In this document: in pieces, positions 1 to 10,151 of the stretch
Layout: the number at the start of each line of letters is the position of its first letter
How positions within the stretch are numbered: the stretch's first letter is position 1
Assembly: GCA_036936605.1 (NCBI GenBank)
Contig: JAUPFV010000005.1
Location: 78,876,885 to 78,940,884, forward strand
Direction: 5' to 3'
Length of the DNA: 64,000 nucleotides
Origin: Limnanthes douglasii subsp. nivea
Taxonomy: Eukaryota; Streptophyta; Magnoliopsida; Brassicales; Limnanthaceae
The notes under the pieces: model-generated
Seen by the model: only the letters and a program-made list of their open reading frames with translations
The model's database searches: none
Told to the model about the DNA's origin: nothing
Program-made: the position numbers and the translations under genes

Positions 1-85
1 ATAATCACAGTGTGTTGATCTCTCACCATTATGTAGTTCGGACAGCACTATTTGGGACTCTTCAACCCCCAAATAGTAGAAGGGT
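1..85 (-). mobile_element. Scrap of Ty3/gypsy Tat-type pol (integrase zinc-finger region)
   Basis: The first ~80 bases closely match the minus-strand integrase region of the Tat element further right (about 52245-52315), which holds the H2C2 zinc-binding part of integrase. Only this short piece is in the window, so the rest of the parent element, if any, lies to the left. The match stops near base 80, where the flank of the RING-H2 gene begins. Identity was judged by eye. Confidence 0.7.
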
Positions 86-482
86 TTTAAAATAACAAAG
101 ATTAAAATCACATAACAAATTAAAAGTGATAATCATCTTCAAAATATTTACTTAGCCATAACCAATTTTCAAAACTATACTTAACCATAAGAATATATTA
201 CATAATGTAGGGTTTTGACAATCGAAACAACTTATTGATCAAGAATTTTAAGAAGCAAAACTGTCATATTGACATGTAAAAACTAATCATAAAAGCTTAT
301 TGAGGTTAGTGAGAAATTCAACCATAATTATCAAAGTTATGGGGCTCACATTTCCCATTGATAGAGTAACAAAAACTCATTACATCACACACATATTACA
401 CTAACTTTGAGACAAAACTCATAAAAGTCTTATACCAAAAAAGAAACCTTACAAAATCAGTACAAAAGAACAAAAATAGAAA
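86..482. other. Gene-free 3' flank of the RING-H2 gene, duplicated elsewhere
   Basis: No coding capacity is seen. Bases from about 229 onward are the left part of a segment repeated at 15632-16252, so this stretch is the 3' untranslated and downstream region carried along when the RING-H2 gene was copied. Confidence 0.6.
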
Positions 483-1157
483 CTAACAAGGAAGAGGAAA
501 TCTGCAGAGAGGGCAGACATGGTTCATCTCGAGCCACTTGGTCAGACAATCTGTGTGAAAAGCGTGCGAACAAGGCATCTTTGTAACTTCAACTCCATCT
601 TCAAAATCATCAAAACAGATCACACATTGTCCATCTGTCACATCACAACCGCCACAACCGAATTTGAATTTTTCAATCGCCTCCATAGCTGATGTATTTG
701 CAGCAACAGTCTTGTGACCTGATGGCAACTGATCGGTAATCCAGTCCGATACGAATTGAAGAAAATGTGGCCTTTCATTATAATCATAAACTCTTGCAGC
801 ATTAATTCTAGTATTAATGTACACGGAATTCAAAACGTTTCCGCGAGGGGAAACTTGACATAATACATTTCGAGTTTCCTCTATCAGAATCCCTAAAGTG
901 TGGCACATATAACCTGCAACACAGGATCTGTGCTTTGGTCGCCGTGCCCCACCTCGAATCATAAGAACATAATTTTCTGAGAGGGTGCGTTCCTCGGAGT
1001 TATCTAAAAAGAGGTCTTCATTACTAGAGATCATGTTACTCGGGACTCGAATTTGTGTTCGATTTATGCTGGTGAAAGTGATGTGGAAGAAAGGGTTTGT
1101 TCGTCGATGTGAATCATGTACTTTCAAATCGTAAGTTGTAAAATAATGAAGCCTCAT
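483..1157 (-). CDS. RING-H2 finger protein, probable E3 ubiquitin ligase
   Basis: A single uninterrupted 224-residue reading frame. The last ~50 residues form a C3H2C3 RING-H2 finger: CVIC, then CSHAFH, then C, then CPLC, with all eight metal ligands present. RING-H2 proteins usually bring an E2 enzyme to a substrate for ubiquitin transfer. The N-terminal ~170 residues match no family I recognise, and there is no obvious signal peptide or membrane segment. The first ATG of the open frame was taken as the start. No intron is evident. A truncated copy at 15887-16282 has lost one zinc ligand, while this copy keeps all of them, which supports this one being the functional parent. The RING call is strong; the substrate and pathway cannot be told. 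Confidence 0.82.
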   Translation of the reverse strand: MRLHYFTTYDLKVHDSHRRTNPFFHITFTSINRTQIRVPSNMISSNEDLFLDNSEERTLSENYVLMIRGGARRPKHRSCVAGYMCHTLGILIEETRNVLCQVSPRGNVLNSVYINTRINAARVYDYNERPHFLQFVSDWITDQLPSGHKTVAANTSAMEAIEKFKFGCGGCDVTDGQCVICFDDFEDGVEVTKMPCSHAFHTDCLTKWLEMNHVCPLCRFPLPC

Positions 1158-1353
1158 CTTGGCTTGGAAAATTTTAGTAGACAGGGAAAAAGAGACCGTA
1201 AGAATTTAGTTAGGAATACACAATTTACTATATTATATAGACTTATTATTCCCCATCTCAATTGGAGTGAGAAGATAATATTTTCATAATAAAATCTAAT
1301 AATAAAAAAAGGAAACTGGTTATCTTTCCTAATTTATTATAGGCATAATATTT

Positions 1354-1846
1354 TCAAAATAAAACCGGACATACAAACATAGTGATATTTCCTAATCTAT
1401 CGGTACGTGCATAATACTTTTCCCCTGTGCATAGAGCCCGAAAATTTTCTGTTGTTTGAGGTACATCATAACCAAACCATTCAATAACAATCCTACCAGC
1501 CACCTTATCCACTGGATTCCCAATTCTTATATCAGAATACACTTTGCGAGTGACTTTTAATTGCAAAACCGTCTCAACACTGGCTCGAACGGGATTGCTA
1601 AGAGGCAAGAGGTTTTCTTGTAGAGGAGGATGGAAAAGTGAGCGCGACAAGATGAGACGAGCCACAGAATGAATTCGAAGAAGAAGATGACAGTTTCGAC
1701 CAGAAAGCAACTCTTCCCTCGAATTTGACAGCATTGTAGATACTTTCGTCTCTCGATAATCCTCGTGGAGCCAAAATCGATCCGGCATTCGACAGTATCG
1801 TAAAAGAGACCGCCATGGGAAGAGATAGACCCATCGTTAAGCGCAC
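1354..1846 (-). pseudogene. Relic of a chloroplast cyclophilin (CYP20-2-like peptidyl-prolyl isomerase)
   Basis: Two overlapping minus-strand frames together look like the N-terminal half of a plastid-lumen cyclophilin. The first (ATG at 1816) reads [12 protein letters not shown] and then a serine-rich stretch, like a transit peptide. The second continues with [38 protein letters not shown], which is the conserved start of the isomerase domain. A frameshift near 1600-1640 separates the two. Similarity ends after the CTGEK motif, where a normal gene would go on for over 100 residues including the catalytic arginine segment. That is either an exon end followed by decayed intron or a truncation. 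It is best read as a dead partial copy. The closest family I recall is plant CYP20-2. Confidence 0.72.
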
Positions 1847-3088
1847 TTTCTAATATTAATATTTCATATATACTAATTTATGGTAAACGTATAATATATT
1901 TTAATATTAATGTTTTCTAATTTATTTTTGTTTAGAATTTAATATTAATTTTTTTCCCCTGTGATATCAATTGGCGTTGTACCTACCAAATAAATTAAAA
2001 CAAAAAACAAAAACAAAATTTTAACAAGATAAATGCGAGTTTAAAAAACATATGAGTTCGTTAATCAAATTTTAAGGAAATCCGATTTGAAAGTATATTT
2101 GTAGATACTTTGACGGTGCGAACAATTTTTGAAAAGTGTTTTCGTAATAAGAGAAAAAATATTTAAATTTTAGATAAACATTGGATAAACTATTAAACAA
2201 TTTGTTATAAGTATAGATAAGCTTTGAGAAAGTGGTGAACAATAAATTTTTTTTTAAAATTCATGAATCTTATAGACAAATAGGTTTAATGGGCTTACAT
2301 AGTTCATGAGTCCATTTTGGTAACCCAAGCCCATATAATCAAATTCCATTATTGTATAAAATCTCTAATATTACATCTTTATTACATCAATATCATAAGT
2401 AAACTTTAGTTTATTAATTATCGGTCTGACTTAGCCTTTAGAAAATTCGGACAATTGTTTTGGGGGCGGAGGTCACAAAATGGGGGTCTTATGCGAAACA
2501 AAATATACAACATTTTCTACTATTGTAAAAACTGCATTTTGAATGCAACTCTGCTTTTATGAATAAGATCGTTCATGAAATTTCATTTATTGCTTCAACA
2601 AATTTGTCACAATTTATACATAAATCTTCAAACAAAACTTAAAGAATAATCCTAAAAAAGGGAAAAAAATCATCTAAGATTCTGCATAGAATTTACAATT
2701 TCATCAATTGCACATAATTTACAATTTCATCAATCCTAAGGTTAGAAACAAGGAGAAAAGACAACTAAATGAGAAAAATTGAATTTTATAAAGCGAAGAA
2801 AAAAAGAGAGAAAATGGTATAAATAAATCAAAATAAAATTAATAACATGACATATATACAATACTAATAATAAGTATTAATACGTATACGATGATATATA
2901 TCATGTGGTTATTTTATTAAAGAACACACATCAATTCATGTTATTTATTATATTTTAATTTTGACTTAAAATCGAAAAGACATGAAAGAAACGAAATTGT
3001 TGAATATGGTGTCACGTTTACATTAATCAATACGTTATCCAAATTAAATAGTAAAAAAAACTACCGTGTTTTGACCGAAAAACTATTT
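1847..3088. other. Intergenic AT-rich DNA, no gene seen
   Basis: No reading frame with a recognisable product. The region is strongly AT-rich with short poly-A and poly-T runs. Bases ~2455-2500 carry a G-rich patch with GGGGGCGGAGG and GGGGGTC that looks like a worn transposon end, but I cannot define boundaries or duplications. Confidence 0.5.
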
Positions 3089-3197
3089 ACTCTCTCTCTT
3101 TTATAATAAGTGTCATTTTATAAGATATTTTTTTTCATAATACATGCCGCTCAATATTAATTTTTTAATACAATATTAATTATATAAATTTAATTTC

Positions 3198-3216
3198 AAC
3201 CAATAGATAATTAACT
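3198..3216. repeat. Left target-site duplication of the LINE
   Basis: AACCAATAGATAATTAACT here recurs exactly at 10133-10151, just after the LINE's A-rich tail. The leading AA of the right copy could belong to the poly-A, so the certain duplication is at least 17 bp. This length is typical of target-primed reverse transcription. Confidence 0.92.
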
Positions 3217-3299
3217 TGATAATTAAATTTTTTACACGCATAACAAATTGCGGCAACTAACCAATTTTTTTAATCTCATGGGAAGAAGAAGCTATATTT

Positions 3300-3668
3300 G
3301 ATGACTTTAGGCCTCCAAGAAACCTAAGGTTAATCTTGAATTTCCGATGGGCCTAGCCCGGTAAATTGAGAAGCCTTCTCATCTATATATTCGCTGTAAC
3401 CCTAATCTTCAGATCTAGCCACTCTCAACCCTTCTCTCGACAGCCTCTCTCTCTTTCGCTATCTTCTCAGATATAGCCAAACACAGTCGCCACGGCAGAA
3501 AATCGTCTACCCGTATCCAGATCTGTTCTTCATCTTGAAGAACATGACCCAAACACAGATTCTTGCAAAAATCCACACCAAAAAAGCCTAATATCAGAGG
3601 CCCGTTTCTTCGAAAACCCCGTTTTCGAAAGTAATGAGTCTCTGATTAGTGATTCTTGCAAAGGAATA
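3300..3668 (+). promoter_or_regulatory. LINE 5' leader with host-like promoter motifs
   Basis: Before ORF1 the leader carries TGGGCC (site II type) near 3351, a TATA-like CTATATATT near 3382 and AACCCTAA (telo-box) near 3399, followed by a pyrimidine-rich CTCTCTCT tract. This cluster is typical of promoters of plant translation-related genes. It lies inside the element, between the target duplication and ORF1. Whether it drives transcription is inference. Confidence 0.5.
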
Positions 3669-5585
3669 ATGGAGATTTCTGAACAACCAGCTCATCCACG
3701 CAGATCGTATGCAGAAGCCTTGAAGGTGGGAAAGGAGTCACTGCCAACCTTTGCTGGTTCTACTGGAGGCTTCAAGCACAGCAATGTTGAAATAGGAGCA
3801 GAGGATGGATATACATATGTAAGATTTTGCGAGAAAGATAAGTTCTCCCTTAACTCCTCTTCTACTTATACATTAATAGCTAAATTTTCATATGCATGTC
3901 CTACTGCCTTTGAGTTTAGATCGTATTTAGACTCTTTAAAATTGATTGGTAAATACAGTATATACAAATGGGATTTTAGGCATGTATTTATTGAGTTTGA
4001 AAATATGAAAGATGTTAAAAAAATTTGGAAACAGAATGTTAGATCTATGGGTCAATATATGTTTAGGATTTTGAAGTGGTGTCCTGACTTTAATCCTAAA
4101 AGGGAGTCGCCTTTGACTCCAGTTTGGGTATCTTTCCCCAGATTGCCTGAATTTATGTATAACATAGACACTATTGAAAACCTAGCTAAAGCAGTAGGAA
4201 TTCCTTTAGATTTTTGGTTGCCAAGCAAGAATAGGGCTAGTTATAATAAGTGTGAAGTCTGGGCGGTCTTAGATGTATCTAGTGTTCTTCCTCAGAAATT
4301 ATGGGTCAGTTTTGGTGATAAGGATGGATATTGGCAGGATGTAGTTTATAGAAACATGCCTGGTTATTGTAGGAAATGTAGACATCTAGGGCATAAGGAT
4401 AATGTATGTAAATCTGAGGAATTAGACTTTAAGAAAGAACAGAATTTAAAAAAACTTGTTATAAAAGCAAAGGATAAAAAGAATAATAACATTTGGATTC
4501 CTAAACCGATAAATAATAAAGAAGTTGTTAACAATGCATTAACAGATATGAATAAAACTTCACAAAGCAGAAATGACAAATCTAATAATGCTGTAATTAA
4601 TAGTGATATTGAAGAGTCTTTGCATGCTGTGAATCAGTCTACATGTATAAAAGAAAATGTATCTAATAAATCTGATAAATCTTTAAATGCTATATCTGAA
4701 GTTATGAATGTTGTATCTGATATTAGGGCTGATAACTTGAATGATGCATCTGTTGTTATGACTGATATATCTTTGAAATTTGGAATATCTGATGTCAATC
4801 AAACTTCTTTGAATGATGTACCTGATACTACTGTTAATTTGAATGATACATCTGTTGTTATGACTGATAAATCTATGCATTTTGGATTTTCTGATAAAGA
4901 TAATCATATTACTTGCATTGAATCTGAGGAATCTTTGAAATTTGAAACTTTTGAAAGAATCAACCAATCTGCATGTATACAAGAAGATGTATCTTTGAAT
5001 GATAATAAAGATAATCAAAGTTCTTTTAATAATGTATCTGATGATATGATTGCTAATTTGAATGTTGCACCTATTGTTATGTCTGATAAATCTTTGTGTA
5101 TTGCATCTAATATCAATGCTGAGGAATCTTGTTTTTTAAATGTTGCATCTGGTAATATGGATAATCAATCTAGACATTTAGGTATGGATCTGTATGGTGA
5201 CATTAGTTGTGTTGTTGAAAATGTTGAGGTTAGGCAAGTATGTAATCATGTAGTATCTGTTGATGATAATGTAAATTTGATTGTCTCTCAAGATGTTCCT
5301 GCAGTTAATATTGAAAATGTTATTGAGTCTATGGTTAAAAACAATCCTTTTAATGCTTATTTAGAAGATGATTCAGATGATTTAGGTGAATCTGTTATTA
5401 TTTATAAAAAATTAAGCCTTTCACCTAATAAGAAGACAAAGCTAGATGGGAATTTAAGCTTACCTGTTTCACCTATGCATAGGAAAGTTAAGCCTTCTTT
5501 AAATAACTTGCTTAGAAGATCTTCTAGGAGCAAGCTTCATATTAAAACTAGTAACTCTAAAGGATCTTTTGGACCCTCAAAATAA
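3669..5585 (+). CDS. LINE ORF1 protein (DUF4283-type domain plus CCHC zinc knuckle)
   Basis: A 638-residue protein. Residues ~40-230 resemble the DUF4283 RNA-binding domain of plant L1 ORF1 proteins, for example LKWCPDFNPKRESPLTPVWV followed by FPRLPEF. A CCHC knuckle (C-x2-C-x4-H-x4-C: CRKCRHLGHKDNVC) lies at ~234-247. The C-terminal ~350 residues are acidic, asparagine- and serine-rich and contain three imperfect repeats built on NLND-SVVMTDKS. The final ~60 residues are basic (KKTK, RRSSRSK). ORF1 proteins bind the element's RNA and form the particle that returns it to DNA. The start is the first ATG, 9 bp-spaced ORF2 follows, and translation of ORF2 probably needs reinitiation or readthrough-like coupling. 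The repeats are unusual; the rest fits the family. Confidence 0.88.
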   Translation: MEISEQPAHPRRSYAEALKVGKESLPTFAGSTGGFKHSNVEIGAEDGYTYVRFCEKDKFSLNSSSTYTLIAKFSYACPTAFEFRSYLDSLKLIGKYSIYKWDFRHVFIEFENMKDVKKIWKQNVRSMGQYMFRILKWCPDFNPKRESPLTPVWVSFPRLPEFMYNIDTIENLAKAVGIPLDFWLPSKNRASYNKCEVWAVLDVSSVLPQKLWVSFGDKDGYWQDVVYRNMPGYCRKCRHLGHKDNVCKSEELDFKKEQNLKKLVIKAKDKKNNNIWIPKPINNKEVVNNALTDMNKTSQSRNDKSNNAVINSDIEESLHAVNQSTCIKENVSNKSDKSLNAISEVMNVVSDIRADNLNDASVVMTDISLKFGISDVNQTSLNDVPDTTVNLNDTSVVMTDKSMHFGFSDKDNHITCIESEESLKFETFERINQSACIQEDVSLNDNKDNQSSFNNVSDDMIANLNVAPIVMSDKSLCIASNINAEESCFLNVASGNMDNQSRHLGMDLYGDISCVVENVEVRQVCNHVVSVDDNVNLIVSQDVPAVNIENVIESMVKNNPFNAYLEDDSDDLGESVIIYKKLSLSPNKKTKLDGNLSLPVSPMHRKVKPSLNNLLRRSSRSKLHIKTSNSKGSFGPSK

Positions 5586-5594
5586 CTGTTTAAT

Positions 5595-8500
5595 ATGACT
5601 TTAAAAATGCTAAGTTGGAATGCAAGAGGTATAGGTAACATTAAAACTATTAGAAGGATTAAAAATTTAACAAAAAAACATCTTATTAATGTATTAGCTC
5701 TGCAGGAACCTATGGTAGCAATAGATAGAAGCATAGAAGTTTGTACCAAATTAGGTTTTGAATCTATTCAAGTTAATGAAAATAATAAAATATGGATCCT
5801 ATGGAGGAATGGTTTTGTAATTGAACTGATAGATAATTTTGAACAATTATTAAGTGTTAGAATTAGTCATTCTGCATATAGGGAGATTGTCTTGCTTACT
5901 GTGATATATGCTAAGTGTAATATTAGTCATAGACTTACTCTTTGGAATCAACTTAGATCCATATCTGTTACTATGCTGCCTTGGCTAGTTGTAGGTGATT
6001 TTAATTCTATATCTAATATTAATGAACAAAAATCTTGCAATAATTTACATACTAGAAGTTTAGATGAATTTAATGAAATGATCCTTGATTGCAAGTTAGA
6101 AGACCCTGGCTATATAGGTTCAAACTTCACATGGACTAATAAAAGAAAGTGGAAAAGGCTAGATAGATGCTTGTATAATGAAGTATGGAGAGACACTTTT
6201 AATTTGACTAGGGTTGAGCATTTGGCCAGAACCTGTTCAGACCATTCGCCTCTATTAATATCTATCTCTAAGCAAACTAACTTTCAGAAAACATCCTTTA
6301 GATTTCAGAATATGTGGTTAAAGCATGATGAATTTATGAAAACAGTAGAAAACAATTGGTCTATACCCTTGAATGATTCTTCTAATATATATATATTGTG
6401 GCATAAGCTTAAGAGGTTAAAAAAGCATCTAAAAGATTGGAATAAGAACACTTTTGGAAACATTTTTGTTAATATAAATAAGGTTGAAGATGATATAAAA
6501 ATTGCTGAAATAATGATTGAAGAAGATAATTCTGATGAAAACCAACTGAAACTTAAAGAATTGAATGCAACTCTGTTAAATTTGCTTGAAAAAGAAGAAA
6601 TCTATTGGTGTCAAAAAAGTTATACAAACTGGACAGTAGAAGGTGATAATAATTCCTCAACTTTTCATAACTATGTTAGGAAAAGAAAAGTTAAAAACAG
6701 AATCAATGGAATCCTTGATAATAATGTTTGGATAGAAGAAGAAAAGTTGATAGGACTTTCTGCTGTAGATCATTTTAAAAATTTATTGAATAAGTCTTCT
6801 TTAATGCATGATTTGAATACTGTTAGAAGTGTTATACCAAGTGTCTTAACAGAACATGATAATAACAGTATATTGAAAGAACCAAATTTTGAAGAGTTGT
6901 ATGATATAATTAAGTCTTTGAATAGAAACAGTGCTCCTGGAGTTGATGGTTTCAACTCAAGGTTTTACCTTGCTTGTTGGTCTATAGTCAAGTTTGATTT
7001 ATTGAAAGCTGTTAAAGAATACTTTATAAGTTCTGATTTGCCTAAAGAAATGTTTTCAACTTTGATCTGTTTAATACCTAAAGTAACATCTCCTAAACTT
7101 TGGTCCCAATTTAGACCAATCAGTATTTGCTCTGTTTTTAATATATTAATATCTAAACTTATACAAAATAGAATTGCTAAGATACTACCTTTAATTATCT
7201 CTGAGGAACAGGGTGCATATGTTGAGAATAGGTTGATTCAGGAAAACATTTTGATAGTTCAGGAGTTAGTAAAAGACTTAAATAGGAAAGTTAGAGGTGA
7301 TAACATCATTTTGAGTTTAGATATGTCCAAAGCATTTGATAATCTTGAATTTAGGTTTATATATGAAGTAATGTCTGCCTTTGGTTTTAATGACTTAGTT
7401 ATTAGTTTGATAAAGAAGTCTATAGAAAACTCTTCATTCTCTGTTATAACTAATGGTGTTACTTCTGGGTATTTTAGATCTAAGAATGGTCTTAGGCAGG
7501 GTGATCCTCTATCACCTTGTCTATTTATTATTGCAGAAGAGTTTTTCATTAGAGGTATAAAAGCATTAGTAGAACAGCAAAAAATTAAACCTTATAGTAT
7601 GAAAAGCAACTTGAGCATTAGTTGTCTAGCTTACGCTGATGATATTATACTATTTGTCAATGGATCTTTATCTAGTATTAGGAATTTAGTTCATTTCTTA
7701 GAAGTATATCAAAACTTATCTGGTCAGATATTGAATAAGGAAAAGTCCTCCTTTCTAGCTTCTTCAAAGATAAGCAGAGTTAGAATAGACAACCTTAAAG
7801 AGTTTTTAGGATTCAAGTTTACGAAACTGCCTATTACATACTTAGGAATACCTATACACTCTAACAACTTTGCTGTACATTATGAAGGATTAATAGATAA
7901 AGTTAGGAATAAGATTCATGAATGGGATTCAAAATATATATCTTTTGGTGGTAAGATAACACTTATAACCTCAGTTTTAATGTCTTATCCTATATACTAT
8001 CTACAATCTACTAAATTGCCTTTAAAGGTTATTAATAGGTTTTATAAGTTATTAAATAAATTCCTTTGGGGTAGTAATGAATCTAATAGGAGCTTGATTT
8101 GGACAAACTGGTTAAACCTATGTAAGCCTTTTAAAGAAAATGGCCTTAATTTTAGAACCCTAGAAGATATTCAAACTGCTTTTGCTTTTAAATTATGGTT
8201 TTTATTTAGAAGCAAAGATACTCTATGGTCTAAACTATTAAAGTCTAAATACTGTAATAATATACATCCCCTACAAGCTAGACTTAGGAATACTGATTCT
8301 AAGATTTGGAAAAGAATGTTAAATGTTAGATTAGAAGCTGAAAAACATATTAAATGGAAGATTGGTCAAGGAAACATAGTAGACTTTTGGCTAGATCAAT
8401 GGAGTGATATGAAGCCTTTGATTTTGTTAACTGATACAAACCATATGCATTATGAACAAACCAAGGTAAAGGAGTATATTATTAACAATACTTGGAATGT

Positions 8501-9698
8501 ATTAAAGCTTCAAGATAGTTTGCCAATACAGTATGTTAATAAAGTTATTAAAACTGAAATATGCCAAAATGTTTCTGATTTTGCTGTGTGGAAGTTATCA
8601 AATGATGGATCTTTTAATCTTAAGGAAACAGTTTTAAAGATAAGGCAAAATCACCCTATATCTATAATAAAAGATAGAATATGGAACAATCTTTCACCCA
8701 AAAAATGTTCTTTTTGTGTTTGGAGAGTATTGAATAATAAGATAAGTGTTGATACAATTCTTCAGACTAAAGGTTTTTATATAGCTAGTAAATGTGCATT
8801 TTGTGACAATATTGAGTCTTTACACCATGTCTTTATCTCTTGTGAGTTAGCTTGGTTGGTATGGAGTTATTTCTCTGAAATTTTTAATATTAGCATAGGT
8901 AGGTATATGACTGTCAATCATATGGTGAATGTTTGGTTACTATCATCTTCAAAGAGAGTTCACGTTAGAACAGTATTGCCATCTATAATAATTTGGAACA
9001 TCTGGAAAGCTAGAAATAACTGCAGACATAATAATGTTACTATAACTCATAAACAGATTATTAGGCAGATACTTCTAATGATAACATCATTGGACTTAGC
9101 ACGTAAATTAACTAGGAAGCATTGGTATCCAGATTTTCTAGCAGCTAGAGAACTAGGTTGTTATAATCATATAAAGAGTTCCAAATCATTTAGATATGTT
9201 AAGTGGGAAAAACCTATTGTTAACCGTGTAAAGCTTAATTGTGATGGATCATCCTTAAGTAATGGAGAATCAGGTTTTGGTTTTATAGTTAGAGATAATT
9301 TGGGAATGATTATAACTGCAAAAGGTAATGTTATAGGAAAAAGCTCCCCTATTTGTGCTGAAATTGCTGGATTACTTAGTGGTTTAATATATTGTAAAGA
9401 ATCTGACCTAAAACTTGTTGATATTGAAATTGATTGTCTGCCATTATTAAATATGCTTGCATCTGGTTTTAGACCTTGGTATTTAGAGCAAAGCATTCTG
9501 GGTTGTAGACAATTGATTACATCACAAATGTCTATCAAACATATTTATAGGGAACAAAATCTGGCAGCAGATTGGCTGTCTAAACATGCATTGAAGGTTA
9601 AAAGTTGTTTTAGTATATCATCTCAGCATGATTTCAATGAATTATCTAAGATACTAATGGCTGATGTTTTAGGCTTAGGAAATTTTCGATATGTTTAG
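5595..9698 (+). CDS. LINE ORF2 polyprotein: endonuclease, reverse transcriptase, RNase H
   Basis: 1367 residues without a stop. Residues 1-225 form an AP-like endonuclease (SWNARGIGN, LQEPM, VGDFNSI, SDHSPLL), which nicks the target. Residues ~430-740 are reverse transcriptase (FRPISICSV, EQGAYVENR, SLDMSKAFD, LRQGDPLSP), with the catalytic YADD at 680-683. Residues ~1030-1115 hold the zf-RVT cysteine-rich region (CVWRVLNNK, CAFC, LHHVFISC). Residues ~1205-1345 are an RNase H domain (NCDGSS with Asp 1217, EIDCLP, REQNLAADWLSKHA). The domain order and length match intact plant L1 ORF2. All catalytic motifs I can read are present, so the product is likely functional. Codon use is as AT-rich as in ORF1. 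Confidence 0.93.
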   Translation: MTLKMLSWNARGIGNIKTIRRIKNLTKKHLINVLALQEPMVAIDRSIEVCTKLGFESIQVNENNKIWILWRNGFVIELIDNFEQLLSVRISHSAYREIVLLTVIYAKCNISHRLTLWNQLRSISVTMLPWLVVGDFNSISNINEQKSCNNLHTRSLDEFNEMILDCKLEDPGYIGSNFTWTNKRKWKRLDRCLYNEVWRDTFNLTRVEHLARTCSDHSPLLISISKQTNFQKTSFRFQNMWLKHDEFMKTVENNWSIPLNDSSNIYILWHKLKRLKKHLKDWNKNTFGNIFVNINKVEDDIKIAEIMIEEDNSDENQLKLKELNATLLNLLEKEEIYWCQKSYTNWTVEGDNNSSTFHNYVRKRKVKNRINGILDNNVWIEEEKLIGLSAVDHFKNLLNKSSLMHDLNTVRSVIPSVLTEHDNNSILKEPNFEELYDIIKSLNRNSAPGVDGFNSRFYLACWSIVKFDLLKAVKEYFISSDLPKEMFSTLICLIPKVTSPKLWSQFRPISICSVFNILISKLIQNRIAKILPLIISEEQGAYVENRLIQENILIVQELVKDLNRKVRGDNIILSLDMSKAFDNLEFRFIYEVMSAFGFNDLVISLIKKSIENSSFSVITNGVTSGYFRSKNGLRQGDPLSPCLFIIAEEFFIRGIKALVEQQKIKPYSMKSNLSISCLAYADDIILFVNGSLSSIRNLVHFLEVYQNLSGQILNKEKSSFLASSKISRVRIDNLKEFLGFKFTKLPITYLGIPIHSNNFAVHYEGLIDKVRNKIHEWDSKYISFGGKITLITSVLMSYPIYYLQSTKLPLKVINRFYKLLNKFLWGSNESNRSLIWTNWLNLCKPFKENGLNFRTLEDIQTAFAFKLWFLFRSKDTLWSKLLKSKYCNNIHPLQARLRNTDSKIWKRMLNVRLEAEKHIKWKIGQGNIVDFWLDQWSDMKPLILLTDTNHMHYEQTKVKEYIINNTWNVLKLQDSLPIQYVNKVIKTEICQNVSDFAVWKLSNDGSFNLKETVLKIRQNHPISIIKDRIWNNLSPKKCSFCVWRVLNNKISVDTILQTKGFYIASKCAFCDNIESLHHVFISCELAWLVWSYFSEIFNISIGRYMTVNHMVNVWLLSSSKRVHVRTVLPSIIIWNIWKARNNCRHNNVTITHKQIIRQILLMITSLDLARKLTRKHWYPDFLAARELGCYNHIKSSKSFRYVKWEKPIVNRVKLNCDGSSLSNGESGFGFIVRDNLGMIITAKGNVIGKSSPICAEIAGLLSGLIYCKESDLKLVDIEIDCLPLLNMLASGFRPWYLEQSILGCRQLITSQMSIKHIYREQNLAADWLSKHALKVKSCFSISSQHDFNELSKILMADVLGLGNFRYV

Positions 9699-9829
9699 TA
9701 TTCATTTGTTAACACTAACTTTGTTATAGCAAGTCTATAGACTTGACTAAATATTTTGTTTGCAGATTCAGGTTACAAACACAGGCTTGGTATTGGAAGG
9801 CAGCTGAATGCTGGAGCATGAAGAGGGCT

Positions 9830-9952
9830 GAATGTAGACACGTAGGGCTGTTTCACACGAAGGATGTAGACACGTAGGCAGAAGAATGTAGACACGTAGG
9901 GCTGTTTCACACGAAGGATGTAGACATAAGGGCTGTTTCACACGAAGGCAAT
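9830..9952 (+). repeat. Short tandem repeats in the LINE 3' UTR
   Basis: Units built on ATGTAGACACGTAGG followed by GCTGTTTCACACGAAGG occur about three times in degenerate order just after ORF2. They lie inside the LINE, upstream of its poly-A tail. No coding function is seen. Confidence 0.75.
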
Positions 9953-10132
9953 TTGATGAAGGGATAATGTATATAAGTTGATGTATCTAGTAGACCTAGG
10001 TTGATTACTTAGGTTGTATTACTTAGGTTGTCTCAGATTCATCATTGTATAAGTTGAGCTCTCTGCTCATATACTATTCTTTTGTAACTCAGTTCTTAAA
10101 AATAATAAAAAGTTCTTTTCTTGGGAAAAAAA

Positions 10133-10151
10133 AACCAATAGATAATTAACT
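10133..10151. repeat. Right target-site duplication of the LINE
   Basis: Exact second copy of the 19-bp sequence at 3198-3216; the interrupted MITE resumes directly after it. Confidence 0.92.

Larger units (their letters stand above)
3217..10132 (+). mobile_element. Full-length plant LINE (L1-type non-LTR retrotransposon)
   Basis: About 6.9 kb, bounded by a 17-19 bp perfect target-site duplication and ending in a short poly-A tail (about 10126-10134). In order it holds a 5' leader, ORF1 (RNA-binding), ORF2 (endonuclease, reverse transcriptase, zinc finger, RNase H) and a 3' UTR with short tandem repeats. Both ORFs are open over their full length, with nine bases between them. The C-terminal RNase H domain is a feature of many plant L1 elements. 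Because there are no stops and the duplication is perfect, the insertion looks recent and might still encode active proteins. Confidence 0.92.

Noticed and set aside
4364..5018. Minus-strand frames in the LINE ORF1 region
   Set aside because: Complement of the low-complexity acidic tail; composition explains the lack of stops.
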